From: Lunatimonas lonarensis
GTDB lineage: Bacteria; Bacteroidota; Bacteroidia; Cytophagales; Cyclobacteriaceae
NCBI RefSeq assembly: GCF_000390185.1
Contig: NZ_AQHR01000022.1
Coordinates: 1-64,000 of the forward strand
Length of the DNA stretch: 64,000 nt
Reading direction: 5' to 3'
Below the pieces are notes generated by a model. It saw only the letters and a program-made list of their open reading frames with translations, searched no databases and was not told the origin of the DNA. Positions within the stretch are counted from its first letter, which is position 1, and each line of letters starts with the position of its first letter. Shown here in pieces: positions 7,603 to 16,469 of this stretch. The translations under genes were made by a program, and so were the position numbers.

Positions 7603-8667
7603 CTATTTCTGGGATAGTATCCGGTAAAACAGGATCATTGGATTTCTTTCCTCTTCCCCATCATGAACCCTCAAAATAGAATAATACAGGTCCCCCTTCA
7701 TCGGCTTTGGAATGATTTCTTCTGTCAACTCCCGATCAAATAGCTGCCTTAAATGAATCAGGGGACGGTTGTTCTCCAAATCAATTACCACGTAATAAGA
7801 ACGATTTTCATATACAACACGTAAAAATGCATAGCTATCGGAGATGACTACATGGTTTATCGCCAACTGATGTATTTTGTCAAATCCAGTCAAATGAAGC
7901 AGGTATTCCGGAACCAAGTAATCCTCCTCCTTTCTAAAAATAGTATCGCTGTTATTGTGCGATGATATATCTTCCCGTATGATTGGCAAATAAAACAAGT
8001 TCGCGTTTTTTACCCGACTTAATATCCTAGGGACTGGATGGATAATGGTGTAATTTGAGTGATAACCGTAAAGCGGCCTTTCCCAGTGTGTGACTTCAAG
8101 GGTTTTTGGTTCAATTGAGCTTACCAGTACCTGACGAGGTTTTTCCTTGGTACCATGGAGCGTCTCCTGAACGACCAATAGGGTGTCATCGTCCTTAAAA
8201 AAAGAAATTGGATGTCCAGGCAGCCTTTGGCTTGAGGAATAGTAATCACCATCCAGGTCATAGGAAATCACCATCCTTTTTTGCCAATCTGCCACAAATA
8301 CAAAATTTTCCTTTTCATCCAAGTGAATCGCATAGGGCATACTGTATTCGGCGGGACCTTCTCCCGTCTCTCCGATTGTTTGGAGAATACTACCGGTGTA
8401 GTCAAATTTCAAAAGTCCCTGTTTATTGTCTAACAGGAGAAAGAAGTTCTCTGAGAAGGCTATATCCTGGACTCCTGTAAGTGGAGGATTTCCCGGAGCC
8501 TCAAGGTTTATGGTGTCTAGAATTTCGATTTGCAATTCCGGTGAATCGCCCAACAAAAAATCCTTCTGGATCGCTATGGCTTGAGGAGACAGCACGGCAT
8601 CTGACATGTCTTTATCTCGACAGCTTTCCAGTAGAAAAACGAGCAACAAAAATCTGGTATGCCTCAT
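7603..8667 (-). CDS. 6-bladed beta-propeller lipoprotein, no peptide partner
   Basis: This 354-residue protein starts with a short lipoprotein signal (MRHTRFLLLVFLLESC, lipid Cys 16). It continues as a TolB-like propeller with the family hallmark IGETGEGPAEY near residue 100 and regular blade-like repeats. It is probably exported and lipid-anchored. It resembles the propeller proteins at 1327-2493 and 9182-10258, but no leader-peptide gene is found upstream. A multi-hairpin repeat (8771-9022) begins about 100 bp before its start. Ligand and partner are unknown. The reading frame is intact and family length is normal. Confidence 0.88.
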   Translation of the reverse strand: MRHTRFLLLVFLLESCRDKDMSDAVLSPQAIAIQKDFLLGDSPELQIEILDTINLEAPGNPPLTGVQDIAFSENFFLLLDNKQGLLKFDYTGSILQTIGETGEGPAEYSMPYAIHLDEKENFVFVADWQKRMVISYDLDGDYYSSSQRLPGHPISFFKDDDTLLVVQETLHGTKEKPRQVLVSSIEPKTLEVTHWERPLYGYHSNYTIIHPVPRILSRVKNANLFYLPIIREDISSHNNSDTIFRKEEDYLVPEYLLHLTGFDKIHQLAINHVVISDSYAFLRVVYENRSYYVVIDLENNRPLIHLRQLFDRELTEEIIPKPMKGDLYYSILRVHDGEEERNPMILFYRILSQK

Positions 8668-8770
8668 GTTAAATTATTGAAATCGTAGGTTGCCGCTGTT
8701 TCTTTCAGGTGGCGTTTCCAAAGGATTTACAAACTACTTGAATGACACTGCTTTTGTATGCTAGATTGTG

Positions 8771-9022
8771 TACGTTGGCAATCCCCAGCCCGAAGGGCTG
8801 CCACCACCATAACCCGGGGCTGCCGCCCCGGAAAAATCCTCTCCCCCCACCCTCCCAACCCCGAAGTGGGTTGATTGAATGCCTGCCACCGAGGAAAATG
8901 CTTCGAATAGGGAGTCCCTTTCACCCGAACGTTGTGTATGGAAACCTGCGAACGGTCCTGCGGAAGCGTCCAACCCCGCACGGGGTTGGGGGGCGCTGTG
9001 TCTGTTTGTACCGTGGGTTGAA
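8771..9022. repeat. Multi-hairpin repeat element, copy B
   Basis: The same element as copies A and C. It shows CAGCCC-gaa-GGGCTG (8786-8800), a CCGGGGC/GCCCCGG stem, CAACCC-6 nt-GGGTTG, and the perfect CAACCCCG-CA-CGGGGTTG (8971-8988). The first 70 bp are almost identical to copy C, and it aligns over its whole length with copy A. It lies between two propeller lipoprotein genes, upstream of the one at 7603-8667. The flanks (8668-8770, 9023-9181) contain no gene that I can support. Confidence 0.75.
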
Positions 9023-9181
9023 TAGAGCTCATTGTTGTTAAGATGGTAAAGGAATGCGGATACACACCTATGCCTTTGGTGGATTCAAATACATACTTTT
9101 ATTTTGGAATTAAGGAGTGAAAGAGGCGTTGTTTGTGGATAAAATTAGATAGAAAGGTTTTATATTTTTCATAATGAAACA

Positions 9182-10258
9182 TCACTCTATTAAAGGTAAA
9201 TTAAAAACTGCAATTCCAGGATTTTCATCTGTTGTGAGGCCATACAATTGGTTTGTCGTTTCATTTACTACAATTCCCTCAATCGAACGGTCTAGGTTTA
9301 GTTGCACCAAGGGCTTTCCAGTATGAGTGAATACATATATTTTTTTGGCCAATACACTAGTTTCCCGGAATTCAAATTCACCGATACCACCATATAAGGC
9401 AAAAATATAACTTGACGTGATTGTCAGATCTCTGTATCGATACCTATTTTCCTCTAGTGGAATATATAGACTAGCTGAATTATCCTTCCCCATCATTTTG
9501 AATGTAGGCAGCTCTAGGTCTGGCCCGTCGACGGTGATAAATTCTTTAGTCTGATAATCGAAGATTTCAAGTCTGTCTCTAAAAATACATGCGTGCGCAT
9601 AAATTTTATATCTTGAATTGCCCTTGAACCATCCATCATTCAATCTAAAAAGGTCGAAAAAATCAAGGTAGGGATGTTGACTCACTTTTTCCCATTCTCC
9701 ATAGCTATTCAATTCTACTCCATCTTTAGAAAATTCAATTAGTCTATGCTTATTTTCCACAGAAATCCCCAAATAACTTGTGTCTGATAAAGGTGAGATT
9801 CTAACTACTTTAAACATAGATGATGGTTGCCTATATTCATTATTGGCTAGTCTACTCGAATCGTGCAAATTGAATTCCAAAAACTTCTTATCTTGCGAGC
9901 TATATGCCCAAAAGCTATCTGAGCTTTTTCCCTCAAAAAGAACTTGTGCTCCAGCTAGTTCAAGTGGGCCAGTTCCTCTGATCCCTTTCGCTCGGTAATA
10001 GGACCAACTTTTTGTATCAATTACATGTATGGGTGGGTTTTCCAATGACCCTCTATTACTTTCAAGAATAAAAAGGTAGTTTTCAATTATTTCTACTTTA
10101 CTTGGGTTTAATATTTCGTCAAAGCTTTTTTTGGTTGAAGATATATTTATTGATTCGAGGTCTGTTTCTTTAAATATTTTATAATTATGACTCTCTTTTT
10201 TTTCTGAACAGGATATAAGAAATAAAAATGTAATTGTGTATATATGATACTTGTTCAT
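9182..10258 (-). CDS. 6-bladed beta-propeller lipoprotein
   Basis: The 358-residue protein has a lipoprotein signal (MNKYHIYTITFLFLISC, lipid Cys 17). Its propeller sequence includes IRGTGPLELAG near residue 97 and ACIFRDRLEIFDYQ near 227. The latter block is very close to the decayed gene at 1-1059, showing they are paralogues. Upstream (10369-10571) is a frameshifted leader-peptide gene, so this was a complete peptide/propeller cassette. The 110-nt gap between them is longer than the 3 nt in the intact cassette and the region is AT-rich. Ligand unknown; surface or periplasmic location inferred from the lipobox. Confidence 0.87.
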   Translation of the reverse strand: MNKYHIYTITFLFLISCSEKKESHNYKIFKETDLESINISSTKKSFDEILNPSKVEIIENYLFILESNRGSLENPPIHVIDTKSWSYYRAKGIRGTGPLELAGAQVLFEGKSSDSFWAYSSQDKKFLEFNLHDSSRLANNEYRQPSSMFKVVRISPLSDTSYLGISVENKHRLIEFSKDGVELNSYGEWEKVSQHPYLDFFDLFRLNDGWFKGNSRYKIYAHACIFRDRLEIFDYQTKEFITVDGPDLELPTFKMMGKDNSASLYIPLEENRYRYRDLTITSSYIFALYGGIGEFEFRETSVLAKKIYVFTHTGKPLVQLNLDRSIEGIVVNETTNQLYGLTTDENPGIAVFNLPLIE

Positions 10259-10368
10259 ATTTTTAAATTTTAATAGCTGAATTATTTAAACTTGGGTTAA
10301 ACGCTCTTATCTTATTAAATTCGAAGATCAACCAAATGCTATCGTATGACTGATGTTCGAATCTGTAA

Positions 10369-10571
10369 TTACGGACAAAACGTACAGTAACAGACATTTT
10401 CAATCTGAAATTCTGCACTAGAACGAGCTACACAGCCAGTACTTTTGATGTGACAACAAACATACGAGCATCCTTCATCCGCCTCCACGTAAAAGGGATT
10501 AAACACCCCTATATTCATAGCCAACACACCTGCACTCAATGTGGGTTTTTAAATGTCATTCTCCTTTTCAT
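10369..10571 (-). pseudogene. NVEALA-like Cys-rich exported peptide, 1-nt frameshift in leader
   Basis: The ATG at 10569-10571 opens MKRRMTFK and then hits TGA after 11 codons. Restoring one A in the A-run near 10548 gives the leader TFKKPTLSAGVLAMNIGVFN. A mature part follows with the Cys pattern C-x3-CC, C, and C-x-C-x2-C, ending at TAA 10369-10371. Leader and CxxxCC spacing match the remnant at 1099-1305. The mature region has no other lesion, so the shift is either recent, a phase-variable slip in a homopolymer, or a sequencing error. The cassette partner is the propeller gene 9182-10258. The ATG is preceded by a repeat that recurs at 47288-47316. Confidence 0.7.
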
Positions 10572-10866
10572 GTGTCTATAATTGATTTTCAAAGGTCACA
10601 TGGAATCTCGCATTGCGGATAGTCATCCCAGTGTGTGTCGCTTGCGTCATGCTCGATTTCATGTGTTTATAATTTGCTCTTTAGCGGTCACAACTTAGTC
10701 CCGGTTCGTCGGAATGCATGCCTAAAGGTCGGCAGGCAGGGAATCTCTGTATGCCGGCAGGTCGCGTGGTTGCCCCGTGTAGCTATCGGAGCATCCCAGT
10801 GTGTGACGGCTACGTCATGCCTGCTAGTCTGGTAGGCAGGCTCGATTTCATGAATTTAATAATTTT
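10569..10866. repeat. Internally duplicated repeat block (repeat family 2)
   Basis: This block contains CATGTGTCTATAATTG (10569) and a diverged copy at 10659. CATCCCAGTGTGTG occurs twice (10624 and 10792), and GCTCGATTTCATG twice (10651 and 10840). AAGGTCGGCAGGCAGGGAATC (10725) recurs at 47311 with one mismatch. The 29-mer 10569-10597 also recurs at 47288-47316 with one mismatch. It sits between the peptide gene start and its probable promoter region (about 10900-10965). It lengthens the leader to about 350 nt compared with about 55 nt in the intact cassette, which suggests a repeat insertion in the 5' untranslated region. Confidence 0.65.
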
Positions 10867-10923
10867 GGTTTAACAAATAAATAACTCCCAAAAAAAAATA
10901 CTAAAAATTTAATAGGTTTGAGG

Positions 10924-10965
10924 AAGATTAATGTAAACTGACCAAATTCTCCCGTGAATTGAGCG
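10924..10965 (-). promoter_or_regulatory. 21-bp-period direct repeats, second copy
   Basis: On the minus strand, CGCTCAATTCACGGGAGAATT (10945-10965) and TGGTCAGTTTACATTAATCTT (10924-10944) are adjacent 21-mers. They align with the pair at 2802-2843, and the flanking TTTTACC and AACGAAAGGG blocks are also shared. At the aligned -7 position this copy reads TATTAAAT rather than TATTTTTG, so the promoter may have decayed along with the peptide gene. Confidence 0.5.
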
Positions 10966-11050
10966 TTTTACCTTGTGAACGAAAGGGTACCTAAATCTAA
11001 CTCCTTAATGATGTGGGAAAAAATATGTAACAACTTATGTCTACTGTTTT

Positions 11051-11124
11051 GTCTTGGCAATCCCCAGCCCGAAGGGCTGCCACCACCATAACCCGGGGCT
11101 GCCGCCCCGGAAAAATCCTCTCCC
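11051..11124. repeat. Multi-hairpin repeat element, copy C (partial)
   Basis: About 70 bp nearly identical to the start of copy B, including CAGCCC-gaa-GGGCTG (11065-11079) and the CCGGGGC stem. It then stops abruptly 5 bp before the heparinase-like gene's stop codon. The remaining hairpins of copies A and B are missing. Confidence 0.75.
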
Positions 11125-11129
11125 AAAGA

Positions 11130-13094
11130 TTACAGGGGCCTTATTTCCAACGTTATGGTATCTTTGAGGCGGTTCGGCAAATAGGTAAAGGCAATTCGAT
11201 AAAGCGTATCGCCATGGTTGCTCGCCAACCTAGGGTCACTTATCGGGATGGTTTCTTTCTCAAAGTGGAGTTGTTTAGGATCATAAAAAAGCATAAGATC
11301 AGCACTTTCGGTTTTGATGACCACTCTACCAGGTTCAGATACTTCACATGGTAGGCCGGTCATTAGATGCAGGATGATTTCCCCCTTTCTGCTTTTCAAT
11401 TCAAACGCATCAGAAACAGTGACTTTCTTCCCCGGCACTAATTCATAGCTTCGCAGCCAATGCGTTATTTCAGCTTCCGGGGGATATGCCCCTGAGATAT
11501 CCGATTGAAAAACGGGATATTTTCCACTCTTGGTAAACCTCGTGTCCCGCGCCTTAAACTGACTTCCCGCCTTTTGAGCCATTCCGTTGATCAGAGGAAG
11601 GTTGTGATAATTGGACTGCATGGTCCAAATGGAATACCTATGTTCGCTAAAGGTCTCCCTTGTATAGGTTCCCACCCCTACATCCAAGAAAACCGGATAC
11701 CCATCATAATAAAGCATAAAGGATCCCACGTCGTTGTGGTTGTGCTGTTCATTGTTGTTCCCCCCTTTTGCGGCAAGGTAAAATCCATCGGTACTGCCTT
11801 CGTTTTCCCGCACCAGAAAGGCCTCCAGGTTTTCGAAATAATGATGGGCAATTAAGGGCTCATTAGCAGGGGTGGACTCCCACTCTCCCAAATAAAATAA
11901 GTTGAGCAGCGCTTCACCCAGCCTGCTTTCTCTAATACTTTCACCATGGGACTGCTCTTTCAGCAAAAAGGCTCCAAATTGCTCCATGGTCTCGTCCTCG
12001 ATGGCTTTTCCAAATCGAAAAATCCTTCCTGCATCGTGATTGATTTTCAGTTGGGAATCGGCAAAGTTGAGATAATAGTTGCCATTGGAGATATAGGCCC
12101 TATAAATATAGCGTCCCATATCTTTGATGATAGGATGGTCAAAGATGGAAATTTCACCACCGGAGAAAAGGCTCAAAATCTCCAGAAAGTCAAACATCTT
12201 TCCACCCGCATGAGACCAATACCCCGGCCCTTCACTACAGGCCCCATCATCAGGATACGAATTGATGAATAAATCCAATGACTGCATCGCCTTGTAGATT
12301 CCATCCAGCTTTTGCCGGGGATCTTCTTCCATTATCAAAATCGTGACCAGCATGTTGTAGCTGCACCAAGGTGTCCAGTTGTTCACACGCCCTTCATCCC
12401 ATCCGGTGATCCACCAGAAATCATTTCTATTGTAGTAGGGAGTTAGTACTTTCCGATAAATCTCACTTTTCAATCTATTGGCAATTACAGGACTAATTTC
12501 ATCAAAAGCTTCTTTGAAAAAATAGTAAACCCATGCCAAGTCGGTACCCATATCACCTACCATAAGGTCAATGATGGGATTATCCATATCAGGAACCACG
12601 GTGGTGGGGTTGGATATATTACCTTCAAACCCATAGAGGTAAAAATGGGCTGAACTCCCCCAGTAGGTCTGCTCACAAAGTGCAAATACACCGTTGACAA
12701 GGTCATCCAAAAACCTGCCATTGCCCTCTATCAACTCAGCCATTGCCAAGCTGAACAGGGCTCTTCTTCGCTGACCCATGGTACCGGCATCCTGGCTTCG
12801 GTCTCCAGACCTTGTAAACTCCAGGTATTGAGTAGCCTTGACGGTAGGCCAGTTAAACCCCATGTATTGCTCGGCTTGTTGGATGGTGTGTTCACGAAGC
12901 CCTTTTGGCAACGATTCCCACACCTCTCTTTCTTGATATGCCGGAAATGGCCGCCAACTTTGGCTTCTGTCAATTACAGTGCTTATTTTCTTCCGGGTGA
13001 AGTTTGACGCCAGTAAATCCCTCTTGGCCTGGGCACTTACATCTATGTACACCAATAGGAAAACGCAAACCATCAAGACTCTCATAGTAACCAT
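11130..13094 (-). CDS. Heparinase II/III-family polysaccharide lyase-like protein
   Basis: A 654-residue exported protein (signal MRVLMVCVFLLVYIDVSAQA). It has a helical (alpha/alpha toroid) N-terminal half and a C-terminal beta-sandwich-type half. The junction region has GGNNNEQHNHNDVGSF near residue 445-460 and DVGVGTYT shortly after, as in heparinase II/III-type lyases (PL12/15/21-like). These cleave uronic-acid-containing glycans by beta-elimination; the substrate here is not predictable. A conserved ITGWDEGRVNNWTPW block near 225-240 is in the expected toroid. The start is either the M at residue 1 or M4, which gives a cleaner signal. The 3' end abuts a truncated hairpin repeat. It may be co-transcribed with the lipoprotein gene 13163-14320, 68 nt upstream. 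Confidence 0.82.
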   Translation of the reverse strand: MVTMRVLMVCVFLLVYIDVSAQAKRDLLASNFTRKKISTVIDRSQSWRPFPAYQEREVWESLPKGLREHTIQQAEQYMGFNWPTVKATQYLEFTRSGDRSQDAGTMGQRRRALFSLAMAELIEGNGRFLDDLVNGVFALCEQTYWGSSAHFYLYGFEGNISNPTTVVPDMDNPIIDLMVGDMGTDLAWVYYFFKEAFDEISPVIANRLKSEIYRKVLTPYYNRNDFWWITGWDEGRVNNWTPWCSYNMLVTILIMEEDPRQKLDGIYKAMQSLDLFINSYPDDGACSEGPGYWSHAGGKMFDFLEILSLFSGGEISIFDHPIIKDMGRYIYRAYISNGNYYLNFADSQLKINHDAGRIFRFGKAIEDETMEQFGAFLLKEQSHGESIRESRLGEALLNLFYLGEWESTPANEPLIAHHYFENLEAFLVRENEGSTDGFYLAAKGGNNNEQHNHNDVGSFMLYYDGYPVFLDVGVGTYTRETFSEHRYSIWTMQSNYHNLPLINGMAQKAGSQFKARDTRFTKSGKYPVFQSDISGAYPPEAEITHWLRSYELVPGKKVTVSDAFELKSRKGEIILHLMTGLPCEVSEPGRVVIKTESADLMLFYDPKQLHFEKETIPISDPRLASNHGDTLYRIAFTYLPNRLKDTITLEIRPL

Positions 13095-13162
13095 TTATCA
13101 TCATTGCAACTAGTGCAATGTACCAATTTGATCCTAGAGTTAAAAGGGGAAAAAACCTTCGC

Positions 13163-14320
13163 CTACCTTAACTCATAAACAAAATAGACAAAGTCTTCCT
13201 GTTCTACATCGCCCGTGTACTGCTCCCTGAGTAAAAGCCTCCCTCCCGGCAGGAGAAGTTTCTCTTCCCTTACGTCGCAGTTCACCGGAAATGGCACTTC
13301 CCTTTCTTGGGGTTCACCGTTTTGGAGTAGGACAAAATAAAACAGGGATGGGTCCATAAAGGGAAAGTAACCCGAATCGGACTCCTTGCGCAGGGCTACC
13401 GTCGGTTCGGGAAGTCCACGGAAGTACAGTATGCCGATACTCTCCTCGTCAAATTGGAACAGGCCCACATTCTTGGCATTGTTGGCCGCCGAAAAGGAAT
13501 GGTGCGAAAACTCCATCCGCTCCAACAATGAAAAATCCCGGATAAGATCGTATACGCCTACCTGATTAGACCGGTGAAAGGTAAGGTAAAGCCTTCCCGC
13601 TTCGCTATTCAAGTGGTACACTGGGACCGGACGGACATCCTTGCGCGTGTCATCCACTTCGAAATGGGGCAGCAGGTCGGTATCGTAGGGCATTACCCAC
13701 TCCAACTCACCTTTTTCAGGGTTGAATTGCTCCACCAATTTTGTGGCAATTTCTTCAGGGAGTGCTTCGCCCAACCCAACACCGACCCCTGAGAAGAAAC
13801 TGGTGAAAAAATAGAGATCTGCTGCGGACGGAAGCCGGTAATACGGAACGGCATACCTAGGACCGGTATAAAAATTGATCCCAGCATAGGAAGAGAAACG
13901 GATGCGATGCTCCACCTCCCAAGCCTCATTGTAGCGAATTTGCTCCCTGGAACTCTGTGCAAGAAAGCCCTCTTGTTCCCGATTAAAGGAAAGTGCCACC
14001 AGATTGGAGCTGTATTCATGGGGGCCTTCACCCCGCCTGTTTACGGCTTGCAGCAGGTTGCCTCCTTGATCCAGCAGCAAAAACTCCCCGGTTACCTTAT
14101 CGACGGCCAAGAACTGCTTTTTTTCTGGATGATAGTCCAACATACGTAGGTCTGTCTCCCGATGTACCGTAAACGAATCCACCTTCTCCAGTACATAAAA
14201 TCCCCGCTCACTGGATCCGGAACTGTCCCTAGGTTCGCAGCCAACACCCGCCCATATGAATGCGAGTAGCGAAAAAATAAGAAGGAGCTGCTCCCTGTGT
14301 CGATGTGAATCTTTAACCAT
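13163..14320 (-). CDS. Propeller-like lipoprotein (6-bladed beta-propeller type)
   Basis: The 385-residue protein has a lipobox WAGVGC (Cys 28) after a hydrophobic segment, then a sequence with the propeller-family hallmark RRGEGPHEYSSNL near residue 96. Blade-like repeats follow (VDKVTGEFLLLDQGGNLL, LYLTFHRSNQVGVYDLI). It is more diverged and richer in GC than the propeller proteins at 1.3-10.3 kb and has no peptide gene upstream. Lipid anchoring is inferred. It lies upstream of, and on the same strand as, the heparinase-like gene; a shared glycan role is possible but not shown. Confidence 0.75.
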   Translation of the reverse strand: MVKDSHRHREQLLLIFSLLAFIWAGVGCEPRDSSGSSERGFYVLEKVDSFTVHRETDLRMLDYHPEKKQFLAVDKVTGEFLLLDQGGNLLQAVNRRGEGPHEYSSNLVALSFNREQEGFLAQSSREQIRYNEAWEVEHRIRFSSYAGINFYTGPRYAVPYYRLPSAADLYFFTSFFSGVGVGLGEALPEEIATKLVEQFNPEKGELEWVMPYDTDLLPHFEVDDTRKDVRPVPVYHLNSEAGRLYLTFHRSNQVGVYDLIRDFSLLERMEFSHHSFSAANNAKNVGLFQFDEESIGILYFRGLPEPTVALRKESDSGYFPFMDPSLFYFVLLQNGEPQEREVPFPVNCDVREEKLLLPGGRLLLREQYTGDVEQEDFVYFVYELR

Positions 14321-14501
14321 TGGGTTGGCTATGTTTGGATAGAAATTCTCCTAAACTACTAGTTTTAAATAGCCCGTGCAACCATTTATATAAATTATAT
14401 AAAAAACATAGGGTTTTTAGGAAAACACCCCCTCTATTGGCCTAAAATGGCAGGAACTTTCCGCCCGCCTGAATACCTCCTCTAAAAAACGTTACCCATT
14501 C

Positions 14502-15764
14502 TCAATACCCGTATTTCTTCCCCCATAACTTTTGGAGGTGCCTTCGAAGCTCATTTTCCCGGGGATTGGCACCGGGATCGTACAATTTGGCGTTTTTCAG
14601 CTCATCGGGCATGTATTCTTGGCTGATGAAGTTGTTTTCATAGTCATGGGAGTACTTGTATTCCTTGCCATAGTTAAGGTCCTTCATCAGCTTGGTGGGC
14701 GCGTTGCGCAAGTGCAGGGGAACCGGCAGGTCACCCTGCTGTCGGACGAGGGACTGGGCCTGATTGATGGCCAGGTAGCTGGCGTTTGACTTTGGCGAGG
14801 AGGCCAGGTAGGTCACACATTGGGACAAAATAATCCGGGCTTCCGGATAGCCGATCACATTGACCGCCTGAAAGCAATTGGTCGCCAGGAGAAGGGCATT
14901 GGGATTGGCGTTGCCAATATCTTCCGAGGCCAGAATAATCAGGCGCCTCGCAATAAACTTCACGTCTTCCCCCCCTTCTATCATCCTTGCCAGCCAATAA
15001 ACCGCCGCATTGGGATCGGATCCACGTATGGATTTGATAAAAGCCGATATGATATCGTAGTGCTGCTCGCCGGATTTATCGTACAGGGCTACCTTCTGTT
15101 GGGCAATGGCCATTACTTTTTCGTCGGTAACCACCACCGGATCCTCCCCTATGCCCTCCAGCACAATCTCCAGTAGGTTGAGGAGTTTTCTCCCGTCTCC
15201 ACCCGAAATACGCAGCAGGGCATCGGTTTCCCGCAGATCTACCCGCAGCTTCTTCAGTGCCGCATCGTTGGACAGCGCCTGTTGGATCATTTTCTCCAGC
15301 TCCGCCTTACCAAGTGCATTCAGCGTAAACACCTGGCAACGGGACAGCAGGGCAGCGTTTACCTCAAAGGACGGGTTTTCGGTAGTAGCTCCGATAAGGC
15401 GGATAACCCCCTTCTCCACCGCTCCCAGAAGCGCGTCCTGTTGGGATTTATTGAACCGGTGGATTTCATCGATAAAAAGCACTACGCCCTGCTGAAACCG
15501 GGCTTTTTCGATCACCTCCCGGATGTCTTTGACTCCCGCGCTGACCGCACTCAAGGTATAAAAAGGAGCCTTGACTTCGTTGGCAATGATATTGGCTATG
15601 GTCGTTTTGCCTACCCCCGGAGGACCCCAGAGGATCAGGGACGGTACATTCCCGGCTTTAATCGCCCTGTAAAGGAAGGACTTGGGAGAGGAAAGGTGAT
15701 CTTGGCCAATGAGCTCCTCCAACTTGGAAGGCCTCATGCGCTCGGCAAGTGGCATAGCGTTCAT
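14502..15764 (-). CDS. rarA: Replication-associated recombination protein A (RarA/MgsA)
   Basis: This 420-residue clamp-loader-like AAA+ ATPase acts at stalled replication forks in the cytoplasm. Walker A is GPPGVGKTT (residues 47-55), Walker B is VVLFIDEIHRF (94-104), and sensor 1 is IGATTENPSFEV. The C-terminal MgsA-type region includes SIRGSDPNAAVYWLARM and the ending block NYGKEYKYSHDYENNF. Length and domain order match the family. It starts with MNAMPLAERMRPSKLEELIGQ. No operon partner is apparent; flanking genes are unrelated. Confidence 0.97.
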   Translation of the reverse strand: MNAMPLAERMRPSKLEELIGQDHLSSPKSFLYRAIKAGNVPSLILWGPPGVGKTTIANIIANEVKAPFYTLSAVSAGVKDIREVIEKARFQQGVVLFIDEIHRFNKSQQDALLGAVEKGVIRLIGATTENPSFEVNAALLSRCQVFTLNALGKAELEKMIQQALSNDAALKKLRVDLRETDALLRISGGDGRKLLNLLEIVLEGIGEDPVVVTDEKVMAIAQQKVALYDKSGEQHYDIISAFIKSIRGSDPNAAVYWLARMIEGGEDVKFIARRLIILASEDIGNANPNALLLATNCFQAVNVIGYPEARIILSQCVTYLASSPKSNASYLAINQAQSLVRQQGDLPVPLHLRNAPTKLMKDLNYGKEYKYSHDYENNFISQEYMPDELKNAKLYDPGANPRENELRRHLQKLWGKKYGY

Positions 15765-15924
15765 CCTGCCAATTTACGACAAAATGGGCATGGATAACAA
15801 AACACCCGCCAATGACCCATGGTAAGATGTTAGAAAAGGATGGCGGTACTGCGTGTCCCTCCAACAACACCTCCAGGTATCCCTCGAGGGAAAGTATAGC
15901 GGAAGCCTTGCCATCCACTGTTGG

Positions 15925-16395
15925 TTACTTACCCAGTCCGGAAACCAATCCGGGATCAAAATCTCCCGTAGCCTCAATCACCATCAATTCCCCCTTTTCA
16001 TCCCTGACGATAAGCACGATATCTTTGATTCGTGTTCCCCCTTTTCCATAGATCAGCACGCCTTCGCTACGTTTGCCTGCCTCCATCATCAACTCGAAAC
16101 GCTCTCTCTCCAGCGATTTCTTCAGGGCATTGAACTCGGTGGACAATACGGTCGCTGAACCCGGAATTTTAATTAGTCGGATCTTTTCCATGGACTGACT
16201 GATCTTCTTTTTATCAGCTTCATTCAGGCTGACATTAAATGACTTGGCAAGGCCCAGAAAATTGCCTCCGAGATCCAGGTGGAAAAAATCTTCGGACGAT
16301 TTATATTTTTGGTAGAGGGCTTCCACACTTTTACTTTGGCCAAATCCGGATTGTAGGTAGGAAACGGCGAGCAATAACAAAATCAGCTTCTTCAT
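15925..16395 (-). CDS. DUF4252 domain protein, second of pair
   Basis: The 156-residue protein has a signal peptide (MKKLILLLLAVSYLQSGFGQ) and a DUF4252-type body (SEDFFHLDLGG, IRLIKIPG, MMEAGKRSEGVLIYGKGG). Function is unknown; family members in Bacteroidota are exported and encoded with ECF sigma factors. It is last in a row with another DUF4252 gene, a small membrane protein and an ECF sigma factor, all on the minus strand. A 74-nt gap separates it from the first DUF4252 gene. Both copies keep the FELM/YEDLM-type block near residue 100, so they look like a tandem duplication. Confidence 0.85.
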   Translation of the reverse strand: MKKLILLLLAVSYLQSGFGQSKSVEALYQKYKSSEDFFHLDLGGNFLGLAKSFNVSLNEADKKKISQSMEKIRLIKIPGSATVLSTEFNALKKSLERERFELMMEAGKRSEGVLIYGKGGTRIKDIVLIVRDEKGELMVIEATGDFDPGLVSGLGK

Positions 16396-16469
16396 TTTTG
16401 GTTTTTTTTAAAGGTCAACAGCTTGTAGGCATTGGTACCGTCGCTCAGGCGACGATAATTTTCTTTGGT

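Noticed and set aside
15282-15797. Plus-strand open frame of 171 residues opposite rarA
   Set aside because: Shadow of the rarA coding strand with no recognisable domain.
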